In this document: positions 9,138 through 18,279 of the stretch, in pieces
Layout: every line of letters begins with the position of its first letter
Position numbering within the stretch: the first letter of the stretch is position 1
Source: Clostridium sp. D53t1_180928_C8
Lineage (GTDB): Bacteria; Bacillota; Clostridia; Clostridiales; Clostridiaceae
Assembly (NCBI RefSeq): GCF_015667795.1
Contig: NZ_JADPEL010000031.1
Location: 1 to 39,027, forward strand
Length of the DNA: 39,027 nucleotides
Direction of reading: 5' to 3'
Notes under the pieces: model-generated
What the model was told of the DNA's origin: nothing
What the model saw: only the letters and a program-made list of their open reading frames with translations
The model's database searches: none
Translations under genes and position numbers: made by a program

Positions 9138-9587
9138 CTAAAAATCTTTGCTACTATCTAGTAAAATAGTTACTGGACCATCATTTTTAATATCAACCTT
9201 CATGTCAGCTCCGAAAATACCAGTTTCAACTTTTAATCCAGTTTCTTTCATCATTTCAACAAACTTATCATAAAAACTTTTAGCTTCTTCTCCACCTAAA
9301 GCATTCATAAAGTTAGGCCTTCTACCTTTTCTTGCATCACCATATAGTGTAAATTGTGATATTAATAATAATTCCCCTTGAATATCTAACAAAGATAAAT
9401 TCATTTTATCATTTTCATCACTAAAGATTCTAAGGTTAATTATCTTATCTTTAATATATTTCATATCTTCTTCAGTATCTTCTTTTGAAATACCTAAAAG
9501 AACATTAAACCCTTTGTTAATTTCACCTACAATAGCACCATCAACTTCAACGCTAGAATAAGTTACTCTTTGTACTACTGCCCTCAT
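9138..9587 (-). CDS. dtd: D-aminoacyl-tRNA deacylase
   Basis: A 149-residue protein, the normal DTD length, that removes D-amino acids mischarged onto tRNA. It begins MRAVVQRV and carries the two active-site signatures [15 protein letters not shown] and the GPVTILLDS block near the C-terminus, where the conserved Gly-Pro enforces chirality. A longer reading from TTG 9617 adds ten residues not found in the family. ATG 9587 has AAAGGATGG 7 nt upstream and is preferred. It follows relA by about 50 bp, the classical relA-dtd order of Firmicutes. Confidence 0.93.
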   Translation of the reverse strand: MRAVVQRVTYSSVEVDGAIVGEINKGFNVLLGISKEDTEEDMKYIKDKIINLRIFSDENDKMNLSLLDIQGELLLISQFTLYGDARKGRRPNFMNALGGEEAKSFYDKFVEMMKETGLKVETGIFGADMKVDIKNDGPVTILLDSSKDF

Positions 9588-9639
9588 TTTATATCCATCC
9601 TTTAATACAAACTTCAACTTTAAACTTAGAAGTTATAAT

Positions 9640-11823
9640 TTAGTTATTCATTCTATAAACATCCATAACGCCATTTAATTTTCTTACTTTTCTCATTAAT
9701 TCCTTTAATTGCTCTATGGTATCTATTTTAACCTTTATATTAATATATGCTAAATTACTTTTAGCACTTTTGGCATTTAATGCATTAAGAGCTAACTTAC
9801 TTTCCATTATAACATTCATTATATCAGAAAGCACTCCGGATCTATCTTCTGCTTTAACTTGAATCTCTGCCATATAAGCAACGCCTTTAGCAGTTCCCCA
9901 TGCCACATCCACAACCTTTTGCGGATCTTCTTCAATTAAAGTTTGTAAATTACTACAATCTTTTCTATGAATAGATACTCCACGTCCCTTTGTTATATAT
10001 CCTAAAATATCATCTCCTGGCACTGGATTACAACATTTAGCAAATCTGACCATTAAATTATCTTCACCTTTAACTGTAACACCATAATTATTTTCTTTTT
10101 TTCGTTTTCCAGTTTTAGATATATTTTCTTCAATAGCCTTATTTAAAGTTTCTTCTTTAACCTTTTCATCTTTATATAGATTTTCTTCTTTTAATTTAGA
10201 AATAAATGAAGATGCTACAATAGATCCAAATCCAATTAAAGCATATAAATCATCCATACAATTTATATTATATCTTTTTATAACTTTATCATAACCTTCA
10301 CCCTTGGCAATATCAGCATAGTGAACCCCTTGTTTTTTTAATTCTCTTTCAAAAACTTCTTTTCCCTTTGTAATATTTTCTTCTTTTTTAGCTTTTTTAA
10401 ACCAAGCTCTTATTTTACTTTTTGCTTGATTACTTTTAGCGATGCTAAGCCAATCCATATTAGGACCTTTTGAATTATTAGATGTTAATATTTCAACTAT
10501 TTGCCCAGTTTTAAGTTGATAGTCAAGTGGAACTATCTTACCGTTGACCTTAGCACCAACACATTTATTCCCAATATCTGTATGTATTCTGTAAGCAAAA
10601 TCTATAGGGGTTGCACCATTTGGTAAATCTATAACTACCCCCTTTGGAGTGAACAAGAAAATTTCATCTGTAAACAGATTAATTTTAAAGCCTTCCATGA
10701 ACTCTTCTGCATCAGAAGTTTCCTTTTGCCATTCAAGCATATCTCTAAGCCATACTAATTTATTTTCAAATGACTTTTCTTTATTATCAGAAGTATCTCC
10801 TTCTTTATATTTCCAATGTGCAGCTATACCATATTCTGCAGTTTTATGCATCTCAAAAGTTCTTATTTGAATTTCAAATGTCTTTCCTTGTGGACCTATA
10901 ACTGTTGTATGTAAAGATTGATACATATTAGGTTTTGGCATTGCGATATAATCTTTAAATCTTCCTGGTATAGGCTTATATATAGTGTGTACTATCCCTA
11001 ATACTTCATAACAATCTTTTACTGAATTCACAAGTATTCTTATAGCAGTTAAGTCAAATATTTGTTCTATACTCTTATTTTTAGTAACCATTTTTCTATA
11101 AATGCTATAAAAATGCTTAGGACGACCATCTATATCTGAATCAATTCCAGCCTCTTCAAGTTTTCCATATAAATCTTCAATTATTTTTGCAATGTAAGTT
11201 TCTCTTTCAACTCTCTTTTCTGCTATTTGATTTACTAAATCATAATATTCTTCTTCATGTAAATATCTAAAGCATAAGTCTTCAAGCTCCCATTTTACCT
11301 TCGAAATCCCTAATCTATGTGCAAGTGGTGCATATATGTCTAAGGTTTCTTTCGAAATTCTTTTTTGTTTTTCTTTTGGCATATATTTTAGGGTTCTCAT
11401 ATTATGTAGTCTATCAGCTAATTTAATTATAATTACTCTTATATCATTTGCCATAGCTAATAACATTTTTCTAAAATTATCTGCTTGTTGTTCTTCCTTG
11501 GACTTATACTCCATTTTAGTAATTTTAGTAACTCCGCTAACTAGATTAGCTATTTCTTCATTGAAAATATTTTTAATATCTTCATATGTATAGTCAGTAT
11601 CTTCTATAACATCATGGAGTAATCCTGCAACTATGGTACTTGTATCCATACCTAATTCAGCCAAAATTATAGCTACATCAATAGGATGAATTATATAAGG
11701 TTCTCCAGATTCTCTTTTTTGTTCCTTATGAGCTTCAAACGCTAGGTTAAATGCTTTATTGACAACATCTAGGTCAACATTTGTGCAATTTTCCTTTATT
11801 TTTTGTATCAATACCTCAACCAT
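9640..11823 (-). CDS. relA: Bifunctional (p)ppGpp synthetase/hydrolase (Rel)
   Basis: A 727-residue long RSH protein controlling the stringent response. The HD hydrolase domain is intact (HP at 46-47, His70-Asp71 in LLHDVIEDTD, and KLADRLHNMRT). The synthetase domain is also intact (GRPKHFYSIYRKM, FDLTAIRILV, YQSLHTTVIGP). TGS (about 390-450), helical and zinc-finger-like regions (FAKCCNPVPGD) and a C-terminal ACT domain (about 655-727) follow. Both catalytic domains look complete, so both making and breaking (p)ppGpp is expected, as usual for the single Rel of Firmicutes. RBS GGGAGG. It is preceded by a hairpin at 11885-11907. Confidence 0.95.
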   Translation of the reverse strand: MVEVLIQKIKENCTNVDLDVVNKAFNLAFEAHKEQKRESGEPYIIHPIDVAIILAELGMDTSTIVAGLLHDVIEDTDYTYEDIKNIFNEEIANLVSGVTKITKMEYKSKEEQQADNFRKMLLAMANDIRVIIIKLADRLHNMRTLKYMPKEKQKRISKETLDIYAPLAHRLGISKVKWELEDLCFRYLHEEEYYDLVNQIAEKRVERETYIAKIIEDLYGKLEEAGIDSDIDGRPKHFYSIYRKMVTKNKSIEQIFDLTAIRILVNSVKDCYEVLGIVHTIYKPIPGRFKDYIAMPKPNMYQSLHTTVIGPQGKTFEIQIRTFEMHKTAEYGIAAHWKYKEGDTSDNKEKSFENKLVWLRDMLEWQKETSDAEEFMEGFKINLFTDEIFLFTPKGVVIDLPNGATPIDFAYRIHTDIGNKCVGAKVNGKIVPLDYQLKTGQIVEILTSNNSKGPNMDWLSIAKSNQAKSKIRAWFKKAKKEENITKGKEVFERELKKQGVHYADIAKGEGYDKVIKRYNINCMDDLYALIGFGSIVASSFISKLKEENLYKDEKVKEETLNKAIEENISKTGKRKKENNYGVTVKGEDNLMVRFAKCCNPVPGDDILGYITKGRGVSIHRKDCSNLQTLIEEDPQKVVDVAWGTAKGVAYMAEIQVKAEDRSGVLSDIMNVIMESKLALNALNAKSAKSNLAYINIKVKIDTIEQLKELMRKVRKLNGVMDVYRMNN

Positions 11824-11884
11824 TCAGATCCTCCCTTTAAATTTTCAAATATTATACTTTTTTTATAATCTAAGTTAAAATCAA

Positions 11885-11907
11885 TGGCTGGTTAAATCAA
11901 CCAGCCA
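11885..11907 (-). terminator. Hairpin between apt and relA (terminator or attenuator)
   Basis: A perfect 9-bp stem TGGCTGGTT/AACCAGCCA with a 5-nt loop, unusually GC-rich for this DNA. On the minus strand it is followed by a moderately T-rich TTGATTTTAACTT. It could end apt transcripts partly and so tune relA expression. Confidence 0.6.
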
Positions 11908-11950
11908 CCTTACACTAATTATATATTAAAATTTTAGGCATTTCAATAAA

Positions 11951-12469
11951 TTAAATATCGTATTGAACAAGTGACATTACTTCGTATCCCTTTAATTTAT
12001 CTCTTCCGTTTAATTCGGTTAATTCAATTGCAAAATCTAAAGCAACAACTTCACCACCTGCAGCTTCTACAAGTCTAGTTACAGCCTCAATAGTTCCTCC
12101 TGTAGCAAGTAAATCATCAACTATAGCTACTCTTTGCCCCTTCTTAATTGCATCCTTATGAATTTCTAATACATCTGTACCGTACTCTAAATCATAACTA
12201 ACTGATACTGTTTCAAAAGGTAATTTTCCTTTTTTTCTAACTGGTACAAATCCAACTCCTAAAGCATATGCAACAGGTACTCCAAATATAAATCCTCTTG
12301 CTTCAGGTCCTAATATAATATCTACATTTTTATCTTTAAGATGTTCAGCAATTGCATCTATTGAGTACTTAAAAGCTTCTCCATCTGCTACTAAAGTAGT
12401 TATATCCTTAAAACTAATTCCCTTTTTCGGAAAATCTTCCACTATTCTTATGCTTTTTTTTAGATCCAT
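11951..12469 (-). CDS. apt: Adenine phosphoribosyltransferase
   Basis: A 172-residue type I phosphoribosyltransferase that makes AMP from adenine and PRPP. Visible are the N-terminal [18 protein letters not shown], the LGPEARGF block, and the PRPP-binding loop [13 protein letters not shown] (about residues 112-124). Length and order match bacterial Apt. The ATG has TGGAGG 7 nt upstream. It stands between the RecJ-like gene and relA, linking adenine salvage to nucleotide signalling, a pairing widely kept in Firmicutes. Confidence 0.96.
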   Translation of the reverse strand: MDLKKSIRIVEDFPKKGISFKDITTLVADGEAFKYSIDAIAEHLKDKNVDIILGPEARGFIFGVPVAYALGVGFVPVRKKGKLPFETVSVSYDLEYGTDVLEIHKDAIKKGQRVAIVDDLLATGGTIEAVTRLVEAAGGEVVALDFAIELTELNGRDKLKGYEVMSLVQYDI

Positions 12470-12531
12470 AACAAATCCTCCATATCAACTTATTCTTGTA
12501 TTTATTATAGTCAAATACCTATGTAATTATA

Positions 12532-13386
12532 TTATACATTTTCTTTAGACTTATTTAAATACTTTGTTATTTGTTCTGCTCTTTCTTTTCTATTAGTTAT
12601 TAACAGTTCAATTATAATTCTAGCATTATCTGTCATAGTTACAACATTAATAGTTGGAGTAATAACATCTATGATTTTATCAACACTATCATCATTTATA
12701 TTAATCATTCTATAAGCATCCATAATAGATCTTAAGCCATGATTGTTTGTATTAATTAAAAACCTCATACCCTCTTTTATAATAACACTATTCTCACCCT
12801 TTTTAGGTGATTTAGTCCATTTTTCACCTATTAATATTAAGTCCAAATACTTATTTATACTTTTAACATTATAGTAAATTGCAATTGCTTGCATTAACTT
12901 AAATGTTAATCCACTTATTGATAAGTTTTTATATCTATATTGACATCCCTTTTGATTAGGATTTATGTATATGTACTCATAATCATAATTTACGTCTCTA
13001 TTTTCTATAACTATCAAATCTATCCCAAGACTTTTACAAAGCTTTTCTTCTTCTTTTGATTTTAAATCTATTCCTAAAGCTATAAGTATCTCCCCGCCTA
13101 AAAAATGAACATTGTTTATTATATCCTTAGATGAAATTTTAGATTTATTTGAAGAATCATCATGGACTACGTATTCAATATCTGCATTTAAGTATTTCAA
13201 AACCAGTATAAGGGATGAAATAGCACATAATCCATCTACATTTGGTATCCCATAAACAACAATCTTTTTTCTATTATTAATTGCTGATACCATACGTTCT
13301 ATTGCTTTATTCATATCTTTAAGTATAAAGGGATTATATCCAGTTATGTAATTAGGACTATATATACTTTCCCAAAACTTACGCAT
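12532..13386 (-). CDS. RecJ-like DHH-superfamily protein with degenerate active site
   Basis: A 284-residue protein that follows the N-terminal half of RecJ: INPNQKGCQYRYKNLSISG (141-159) corresponds to the INPKQ...PFKELSG stretch, and EGMRFLINTNNHGLRS (205-220) to the following block. The catalytic motifs are altered. The DxDG motif reads NVDG (49-52), the second Asp is replaced in ALGIDLKS (Gly105), the DHH triad reads ENR (128-130), and the motif IV Asp is lost in LIGEKWTKSP. It lacks the C-terminal half of RecJ (usual length about 570 or more). The frame is intact, so it is probably a retained pseudoenzyme rather than debris. The longer GTG start at 13401 lies within GGAGGAG; ATG 13386 is chosen. 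Nuclease activity seems unlikely. Confidence 0.75.
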   Translation of the reverse strand: MRKFWESIYSPNYITGYNPFILKDMNKAIERMVSAINNRKKIVVYGIPNVDGLCAISSLILVLKYLNADIEYVVHDDSSNKSKISSKDIINNVHFLGGEILIALGIDLKSKEEEKLCKSLGIDLIVIENRDVNYDYEYIYINPNQKGCQYRYKNLSISGLTFKLMQAIAIYYNVKSINKYLDLILIGEKWTKSPKKGENSVIIKEGMRFLINTNNHGLRSIMDAYRMININDDSVDKIIDVITPTINVVTMTDNARIIIELLITNRKERAEQITKYLNKSKENV

Positions 13387-13407
13387 GACAAACTCCTCCA
13401 CAATAAT

Positions 13408-13460
13408 AAGAAAACATATATATTATAATAGATAAATTGATATAATACAAATGTTTTCTT
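13408..13460. repeat. 10-bp inverted repeat bracketing the promoter of the RecJ-like gene
   Basis: AAGAAAACAT at 13408-13417 and ATGTTTTCTT at 13451-13460 form a perfect inverted repeat, 33 bp apart, with the -10 and -35 hexamers between the arms. It could be a pair of half-sites for a regulator, or chance in A+T-rich DNA. Confidence 0.4.
13422..13450 (-). promoter_or_regulatory. Promoter for the RecJ-like gene and apt
   Basis: On the minus strand TTGTAT (13450-13445) and TATAAT (13427-13422) are 17 bp apart, about 36 bp before the ATG, downstream of the secF terminator. This suggests RecJ-like-apt starts a new transcript. Confidence 0.55.
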
Positions 13461-13551
13461 CAATTACTTGCAAATTATTCTGTAAAACTTTTATTTTCAT
13501 ATAATTGTCCACTTTTTTTATCATTTTTTGTATATTATTCATAAAAAAAGA

Positions 13552-13571
13552 AGCAGTAATCCCTTACTGCT
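13552..13571 (-). terminator. Terminator of secDF
   Basis: An 8-bp stem AGCAGTAA/TTACTGCT with a 4-nt loop; on the minus strand it is followed by TTCTTTTTTT. It lies about 20 bp after the secF stop. Confidence 0.8.
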
Positions 13572-13590
13572 CCTCTGAACTCTCTAAATA

Positions 13591-14463
13591 TTAAGCTGTT
13601 TTTACTTTTTTGCCTTTTGTATTTCTTTTCTTTAATAACACCCAAATAGGAGATGCTATAAATATTGATGAATAAGCACCAGCAGCAATACCTATTAATA
13701 ATGGGAAAGAGAACTCTCTTACTGTTGGTACAAATACATTAACTGCTCCAATAATTATTAAAGTAGTTAATGAAGTATTTATAGATCTAGCTAAAGTCTT
13801 ATTTATACTTACATTAGCTATTTCAGTTGGAGTACTTCTTCTCATACTATGGCTATTTTCTCTTATTCTATCGAATACAACTATAGTATCATTTATTGAA
13901 TACCCTACAATTGTTAACATCGCAGCTATAAATGAACTATTTACAGGAATATTGAATATTGCATAAACTGCTAAAGTTATTAAAACATCATGTAATAATG
14001 CTGTTAATGCAGCTACACCAAAATTAAATTCAAATCTAATTGCTATATAAATAAGCATTGCTACACAAGCAACTAAAACAGCAATCACTGCATTTCTTGT
14101 TAATTCCTTACCTACTGATGGTCCTATTTGACTTTGAGAAATTAAAGCTGAATCCTCTAATGAATACTTTTCTTTCAATGCATCAAATAATTCTGCAGTC
14201 TTAGTTTCATCTAAGTCTTTTGACTTAATTTCATACTGAGTGCTTTCAACAGTTTTTGTTACTGAATCTGCTGCATATTCTTTTACTATTCCATCAACTT
14301 CTACTTTATCAAAACTCTTACCAAAATCGACAACTATTTTAGTACCACCTTTAAAGTCTATACCAAAATTTAATCCTCTAGTTGCCATTAAAACTATACC
14401 AATTAATATGATAGCTAGGGATATTGAGAACCAAATTTTTGACTTTTCTATTATTTTAAACAT
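13591..14463 (-). CDS. secF: Protein translocase subunit SecF
   Basis: A 290-residue membrane protein of the SecDF complex, which uses the proton gradient to pull secreted proteins out. It begins with a membrane span (about 10-30) and GLNFGIDFKGGTKI, then an extracytoplasmic domain (about 35-120), then five spans (about 125-280) including VGYSINDTIVVFDRIREN, the signature of the fourth span with its conserved Asp. The start is 4 bp after the secD stop with GAGGGGG upstream, so the two are coupled. Confidence 0.95.
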   Translation of the reverse strand: MFKIIEKSKIWFSISLAIILIGIVLMATRGLNFGIDFKGGTKIVVDFGKSFDKVEVDGIVKEYAADSVTKTVESTQYEIKSKDLDETKTAELFDALKEKYSLEDSALISQSQIGPSVGKELTRNAVIAVLVACVAMLIYIAIRFEFNFGVAALTALLHDVLITLAVYAIFNIPVNSSFIAAMLTIVGYSINDTIVVFDRIRENSHSMRRSTPTEIANVSINKTLARSINTSLTTLIIIGAVNVFVPTVREFSFPLLIGIAAGAYSSIFIASPIWVLLKKRNTKGKKVKTA

Positions 14464-14467
14464 CTCA

Positions 14468-15721
14468 TTACCCCCTCTTCACTCTAAACTGCCAATTTGA
14501 CTTTAACATTCCCATATTAACAGCCCACTTCATTAATGTCTTTGTTACAACTACTGCTGTGAACATACTTACTACTATACCTATCATTAATGTAACCGCA
14601 AATCCTTTAACGCTACCTGTACCCATGAAATAAAGTACAAGTGCGGCAATTACAGTTGTTACATTTGAGTCAACTATTGAAGATAAAGCATTACTAAATC
14701 CTTTATCAACAGCTGCCTTTACAGACATTCCATTTTTCAACTCTTCTCTTATTCTTTCAAATATAAGTACATTAGCATCAACCGCCATACCTACCGTTAA
14801 AAGGAATGCCGCAATTCCCGGAAGCGTTAATGCTACATTTGCTTCAACGAATACTAATAATACTAAACATACATATAAAGTTAATGCTATACTTGCAATA
14901 ATTCCTGGTACTCTATAGTAAAGAATCATAAATACAAATATAATAGCAATACCTATAAGTCCTGCTTTAACTGCATTTGGAAGTGCTTCAGCACCTAATT
15001 GTGCTCCAACATTTTCTATTTGTATAGCTTTAACGGTTACAGGCAATGCCCCTGCATTAATTAGACCTGCTAAATTTTTAGCTTCATCTAAGCTACCGCT
15101 TCCTTCTATAATAGCATTACCATCAGTTATAACAGCATTTACTGTTGGACTTGATATTTCTTCTTCATCCATATAGATAGAAATTTTCTTATGAAGATTA
15201 GCTTCTGTAGCTTGAGCAAACTTTTTAGCACCTTCATCTGTTAATTTTAATGATACTACTGGTGAGTTGCTGTTGTTATCAATAACAACGCTAGCTTCAG
15301 CAACATCTGTACCATTTAAAACTTCATTTCCATCAGCATCTTTAAATGTTAAGTTACCAGTTTTTGACAAACTGTCAACTAAATCTTTTGAATCGTATTC
15401 ACCTGGAATCTCAACTCTAATTCTTCTTTCTCCTTCAGCTGTTACTGAAGTTTCAGCAACACCTAACTTATTAACTCTCAAATCAATAAGTTGTCTTGTC
15501 TTTTCTAAATCCTCTTTTGTTACATTATCATCTTGTATCTCCATTAACACCGAAACTCCACCTTGCAGGTCAAGTCCCTTAGTAATAGCTTTATTGAATG
15601 ATTTAAATTCCCATCCCGCTACTTCAACACCTCTACCACCAGCATAGGCAAATGCAACTATAACAACTAAGGTTAGAATAAATAATATAGCGCTTCTAAC
15701 TTTTGTGCGTCCTTTTTTCAT
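14468..15721 (-). CDS. secD: Protein translocase subunit SecD
   Basis: A 417-residue SecD, shorter than the Escherichia coli protein (about 615) but normal for clostridia. Span 1 is at about 8-27, GLDLQGGVSVLMEI near 49, an outer P1-type domain runs to about 240, and five spans follow with GMAVDANVLIFERIREEL carrying the functional Asp of the proton path. It has a good GGGGG ribosome site before the ATG and its own promoter at 15757-15785. It is the first gene of the secD-secF unit. Confidence 0.95.
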   Translation of the reverse strand: MKKGRTKVRSAILFILTLVVIVAFAYAGGRGVEVAGWEFKSFNKAITKGLDLQGGVSVLMEIQDDNVTKEDLEKTRQLIDLRVNKLGVAETSVTAEGERRIRVEIPGEYDSKDLVDSLSKTGNLTFKDADGNEVLNGTDVAEASVVIDNNSNSPVVSLKLTDEGAKKFAQATEANLHKKISIYMDEEEISSPTVNAVITDGNAIIEGSGSLDEAKNLAGLINAGALPVTVKAIQIENVGAQLGAEALPNAVKAGLIGIAIIFVFMILYYRVPGIIASIALTLYVCLVLLVFVEANVALTLPGIAAFLLTVGMAVDANVLIFERIREELKNGMSVKAAVDKGFSNALSSIVDSNVTTVIAALVLYFMGTGSVKGFAVTLMIGIVVSMFTAVVVTKTLMKWAVNMGMLKSNWQFRVKRG

Positions 15722-15756
15722 GATTTTCCCCCTTCTGTACTTTTTATATCACTTTA

Positions 15757-15785
15757 ATTATATTATGTATACTTTCCAATATCAA
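15757..15785 (-). promoter_or_regulatory. Promoter for secDF
   Basis: On the minus strand TTGATA (15785-15780), a 17-bp spacer and a perfect TATAAT (15762-15757), about 36 bp before the secD start. Confidence 0.7.
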
Positions 15786-15928
15786 GTAAGATTAATATTT
15801 TCTCCATTTTTTACATATATTTTTCACACATAACATCATAAATATTCATATAAATACATTTTTTTGAATATTATTCACTTACATTGTTACAATTAACAAC
15901 GTCTTTATTATTTTTTTTACAAAATCAA

Positions 15929-15960
15929 AAGATGAAACTGTACGTTTTACAGTCCATCTT
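15929..15960 (-). terminator. Terminator of topB
   Basis: On the minus strand AAGATG and ACTGTA pair with TACAGT and CATCTT around a short loop, with a small internal bulge, followed by a T-rich stretch. It lies 18 bp after the topB stop. Confidence 0.6.
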
Positions 15961-15977
15961 CTGTTTGTAAATTTTCA

Positions 15978-18161
15978 TTATTTATTAAAATTCTTTAATA
16001 AATCTGCAAATGGATTATCATTAAATTCTTCTGCTTCCTTTTGCATTTTTTTCATTATTCTTTGAGTTTCTCTTTTATCAACTTTTCCCTTTTTATCAAA
16101 CCTTTTTTCAAAGACAGATGCTTTTTCTCTAAAATTGCAATTAGAGCCAGTACAAATATATATTTTACCTTCTCCTTGACCTCTAACTTCTAATTTCTTT
16201 TTACATTCAGGACATCTTGCATTTGTAATTCTAGCAACATTTTCTCTATATCCACATTCTCTATCTTGGCATACATTCATAGTTCCGTTTTTACCTTTTA
16301 CTTCTAAAAGATATTTTCCACAATTAGGGCATTTCTTTCCTGTTTTATTATCATGAACAAATTTACTCTTTGCTCCTTTTACATCTTCAACAAGAGCTAC
16401 AGAGTAATTTTTCATCTCTTTAACAAAACTATTCCATTCTCTTTTACCCTTTGCAATTTCATCCAATTGACTTTCCCATTTAGCAGTTAATAATGGAGAT
16501 TTTAATTCTTTAGGTACTAATTCTATAAGCTGTCTTCCCTTTGAAGTAGGAATTATATCCTTTCCTTTCTTTTCTATAACAAAGGAATTGAATAATTTTT
16601 CTATTATATCAGCTCTAGTTGCAACTGTTCCAAGACCTCCAGTTTCTCCTAAAGTCTTTGCTGCTTCTTTTCCTACATTAATATATTTATGTGGATTTTC
16701 CATTGCAGATAAAAGAGTACCTTCATTAAATCTTGCTGGTGGTTTTGTTTCTCCTTTATTTAAAGAAACACTTTCCACAGTAAATTTATCACCTTTTTTA
16801 ACGTTTGGTAATACTTGTTCCTTAATATCATCTTCAGAAGAATCTTCATCTAACTTGTCATAAAGTTTTTTCCAACCCTTAGATGAAATAACTTTACCCT
16901 TAGCAATAAATCTCTCACCTTCTACTTTACCTTCTATTGTAGTTTGAACATATTCAAAAGGCGGTAATAAAACACTTAAAAATCTCTTAACAACTAAATC
17001 ATAAATTTTTCTTTCTTCAGAACTTAAGTTAGAAAGATTAGGTTTTTCTTCTGTTGGAATAATTGCATGGTGATCACTAACCTTTGAATTATCTACAAAT
17101 GACTTATTTCCATTTATTTTCCCCTTTAATAATCCATCTGCTGTAATTCTATACTCACCTATTGCAATAGCTTTAAGTCTATCTGGAATTGTAGCTACTA
17201 TATCAGTAGTTATATATCTTGAGTCTGTTCTAGGATAAGTTAAAACCTTATGGTTTTCATAAAGCCTTTGCATGATATTTAATGTTTGCTTCGCTGAATA
17301 TCCAAAAATCTTATTAGCATCTCTTTGAAGTTCTGTTAAATCATAAAGAGCCGGAGAAAACTTCTTTTTATTTACTGATTGAATATTAACTACTTCACCT
17401 TCTACACCTTTTACTTTAGCTATTATTTTATTAGAAAACTCTTCATCAAAAATTCTACTATTATTATCTTTATTAACCCATGATAAATTATACCCTTTTG
17501 TTTTTGCACTTATTGTATAATATGTCTTTGACTTAAAATTTTTAATTTCTTCTTCTCTTTGCACTATCATAGCAAGAGTAGGAGATTGAACTCTTCCTGC
17601 AGATAATTGAGCATTATATTTACAAGTTAAAGCTCTAGTAACATTAAGTCCAACTAGCCAATCAGCTTCCGCTCTACAAACTGCAGCTCTATAAAGATTT
17701 TCGTACTCTTTACCATCTTTTAAATTTCTAAATCCATCTAAAATTGCCTTATCTGTTTGAGATGAAATCCATAATCTCTTAAGCGGCTTTTTCACACCTG
17801 CTTTTTCTATAGTCCATCTCGCAACAAGCTCACCTTCTCTACCAGCATCTGTTGCTATAACTATTTCACTAATGTCATCTCTATTCATCAGCTTTTTAAC
17901 TTCATTAAACTGTTTACCTGTCTTTTTTAAAACTACCAACTTCATATGCTTAGGTAACATCGGAAGTGTTTCCATTTTCCACTCTTTATATTTATTATCA
18001 TAACCTTCTGGATCCATAAGACCTACTAAATGTCCCATTGCCCAAGTTACAACATATTTACTTCCTTCTATATATGAACCCTTGTTATTATTACATTTTA
18101 AAACCTTTGCTAAATCTCTTCCAACTGATGGCTTTTCTGCCAATACTAAAATTTTACTCAT
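15978..18161 (-). CDS. topB: DNA topoisomerase III
   Basis: A 727-residue type IA topoisomerase that passes single DNA strands and resolves intertwined DNA. The TOPRIM domain carries AEKPSVG (8-14) and IATDAGREGE (102-111). The catalytic Tyr309 lies in LTYPRTDSRY. The C-terminal part has two four-cysteine zinc ribbons (C611, C614, C631, C636 and C650, C653, C670, C675) and a basic tail. Length and layout match Bacillus-type TopB. It is transcribed alone from an extended -10 promoter, with GGAG upstream of the ATG. Confidence 0.95.
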   Translation of the reverse strand: MSKILVLAEKPSVGRDLAKVLKCNNNKGSYIEGSKYVVTWAMGHLVGLMDPEGYDNKYKEWKMETLPMLPKHMKLVVLKKTGKQFNEVKKLMNRDDISEIVIATDAGREGELVARWTIEKAGVKKPLKRLWISSQTDKAILDGFRNLKDGKEYENLYRAAVCRAEADWLVGLNVTRALTCKYNAQLSAGRVQSPTLAMIVQREEEIKNFKSKTYYTISAKTKGYNLSWVNKDNNSRIFDEEFSNKIIAKVKGVEGEVVNIQSVNKKKFSPALYDLTELQRDANKIFGYSAKQTLNIMQRLYENHKVLTYPRTDSRYITTDIVATIPDRLKAIAIGEYRITADGLLKGKINGNKSFVDNSKVSDHHAIIPTEEKPNLSNLSSEERKIYDLVVKRFLSVLLPPFEYVQTTIEGKVEGERFIAKGKVISSKGWKKLYDKLDEDSSEDDIKEQVLPNVKKGDKFTVESVSLNKGETKPPARFNEGTLLSAMENPHKYINVGKEAAKTLGETGGLGTVATRADIIEKLFNSFVIEKKGKDIIPTSKGRQLIELVPKELKSPLLTAKWESQLDEIAKGKREWNSFVKEMKNYSVALVEDVKGAKSKFVHDNKTGKKCPNCGKYLLEVKGKNGTMNVCQDRECGYRENVARITNARCPECKKKLEVRGQGEGKIYICTGSNCNFREKASVFEKRFDKKGKVDKRETQRIMKKMQKEAEEFNDNPFADLLKNFNK

Positions 18162-18195
18162 ACTTTCTCCTTCTTCGTCTAGGAATTTTCTCCTT

Positions 18196-18204
18196 ATTAT
18201 ATCA
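18196..18204 (-). promoter_or_regulatory. Extended -10 promoter for topB
   Basis: On the minus strand TGaTATAAT, with hexamer at 18201-18196, about 35 bp before the topB start. The -35 region is poor. Confidence 0.5.
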
Positions 18205-18242
18205 TACTTTATATTAAACCACTAACAAAGTTTGGAGTAATG

Positions 18243-18278
18243 ATTAGGAGCTATATCAAAATTGATATAGCTCCTAAT
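18243..18278 (-). terminator. Long hairpin after the alcohol dehydrogenase gene (possible terminator)
   Basis: A perfect 17-bp inverted repeat (18243-18259 with 18262-18278) nearly touching the stop codon at 18280. The 2-nt centre means the tip must open. There is no T tract after it on either strand, so termination by the usual mechanism is doubtful; it may protect the mRNA 3' end. Confidence 0.45.
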
Positions 18279-18279
18279 T

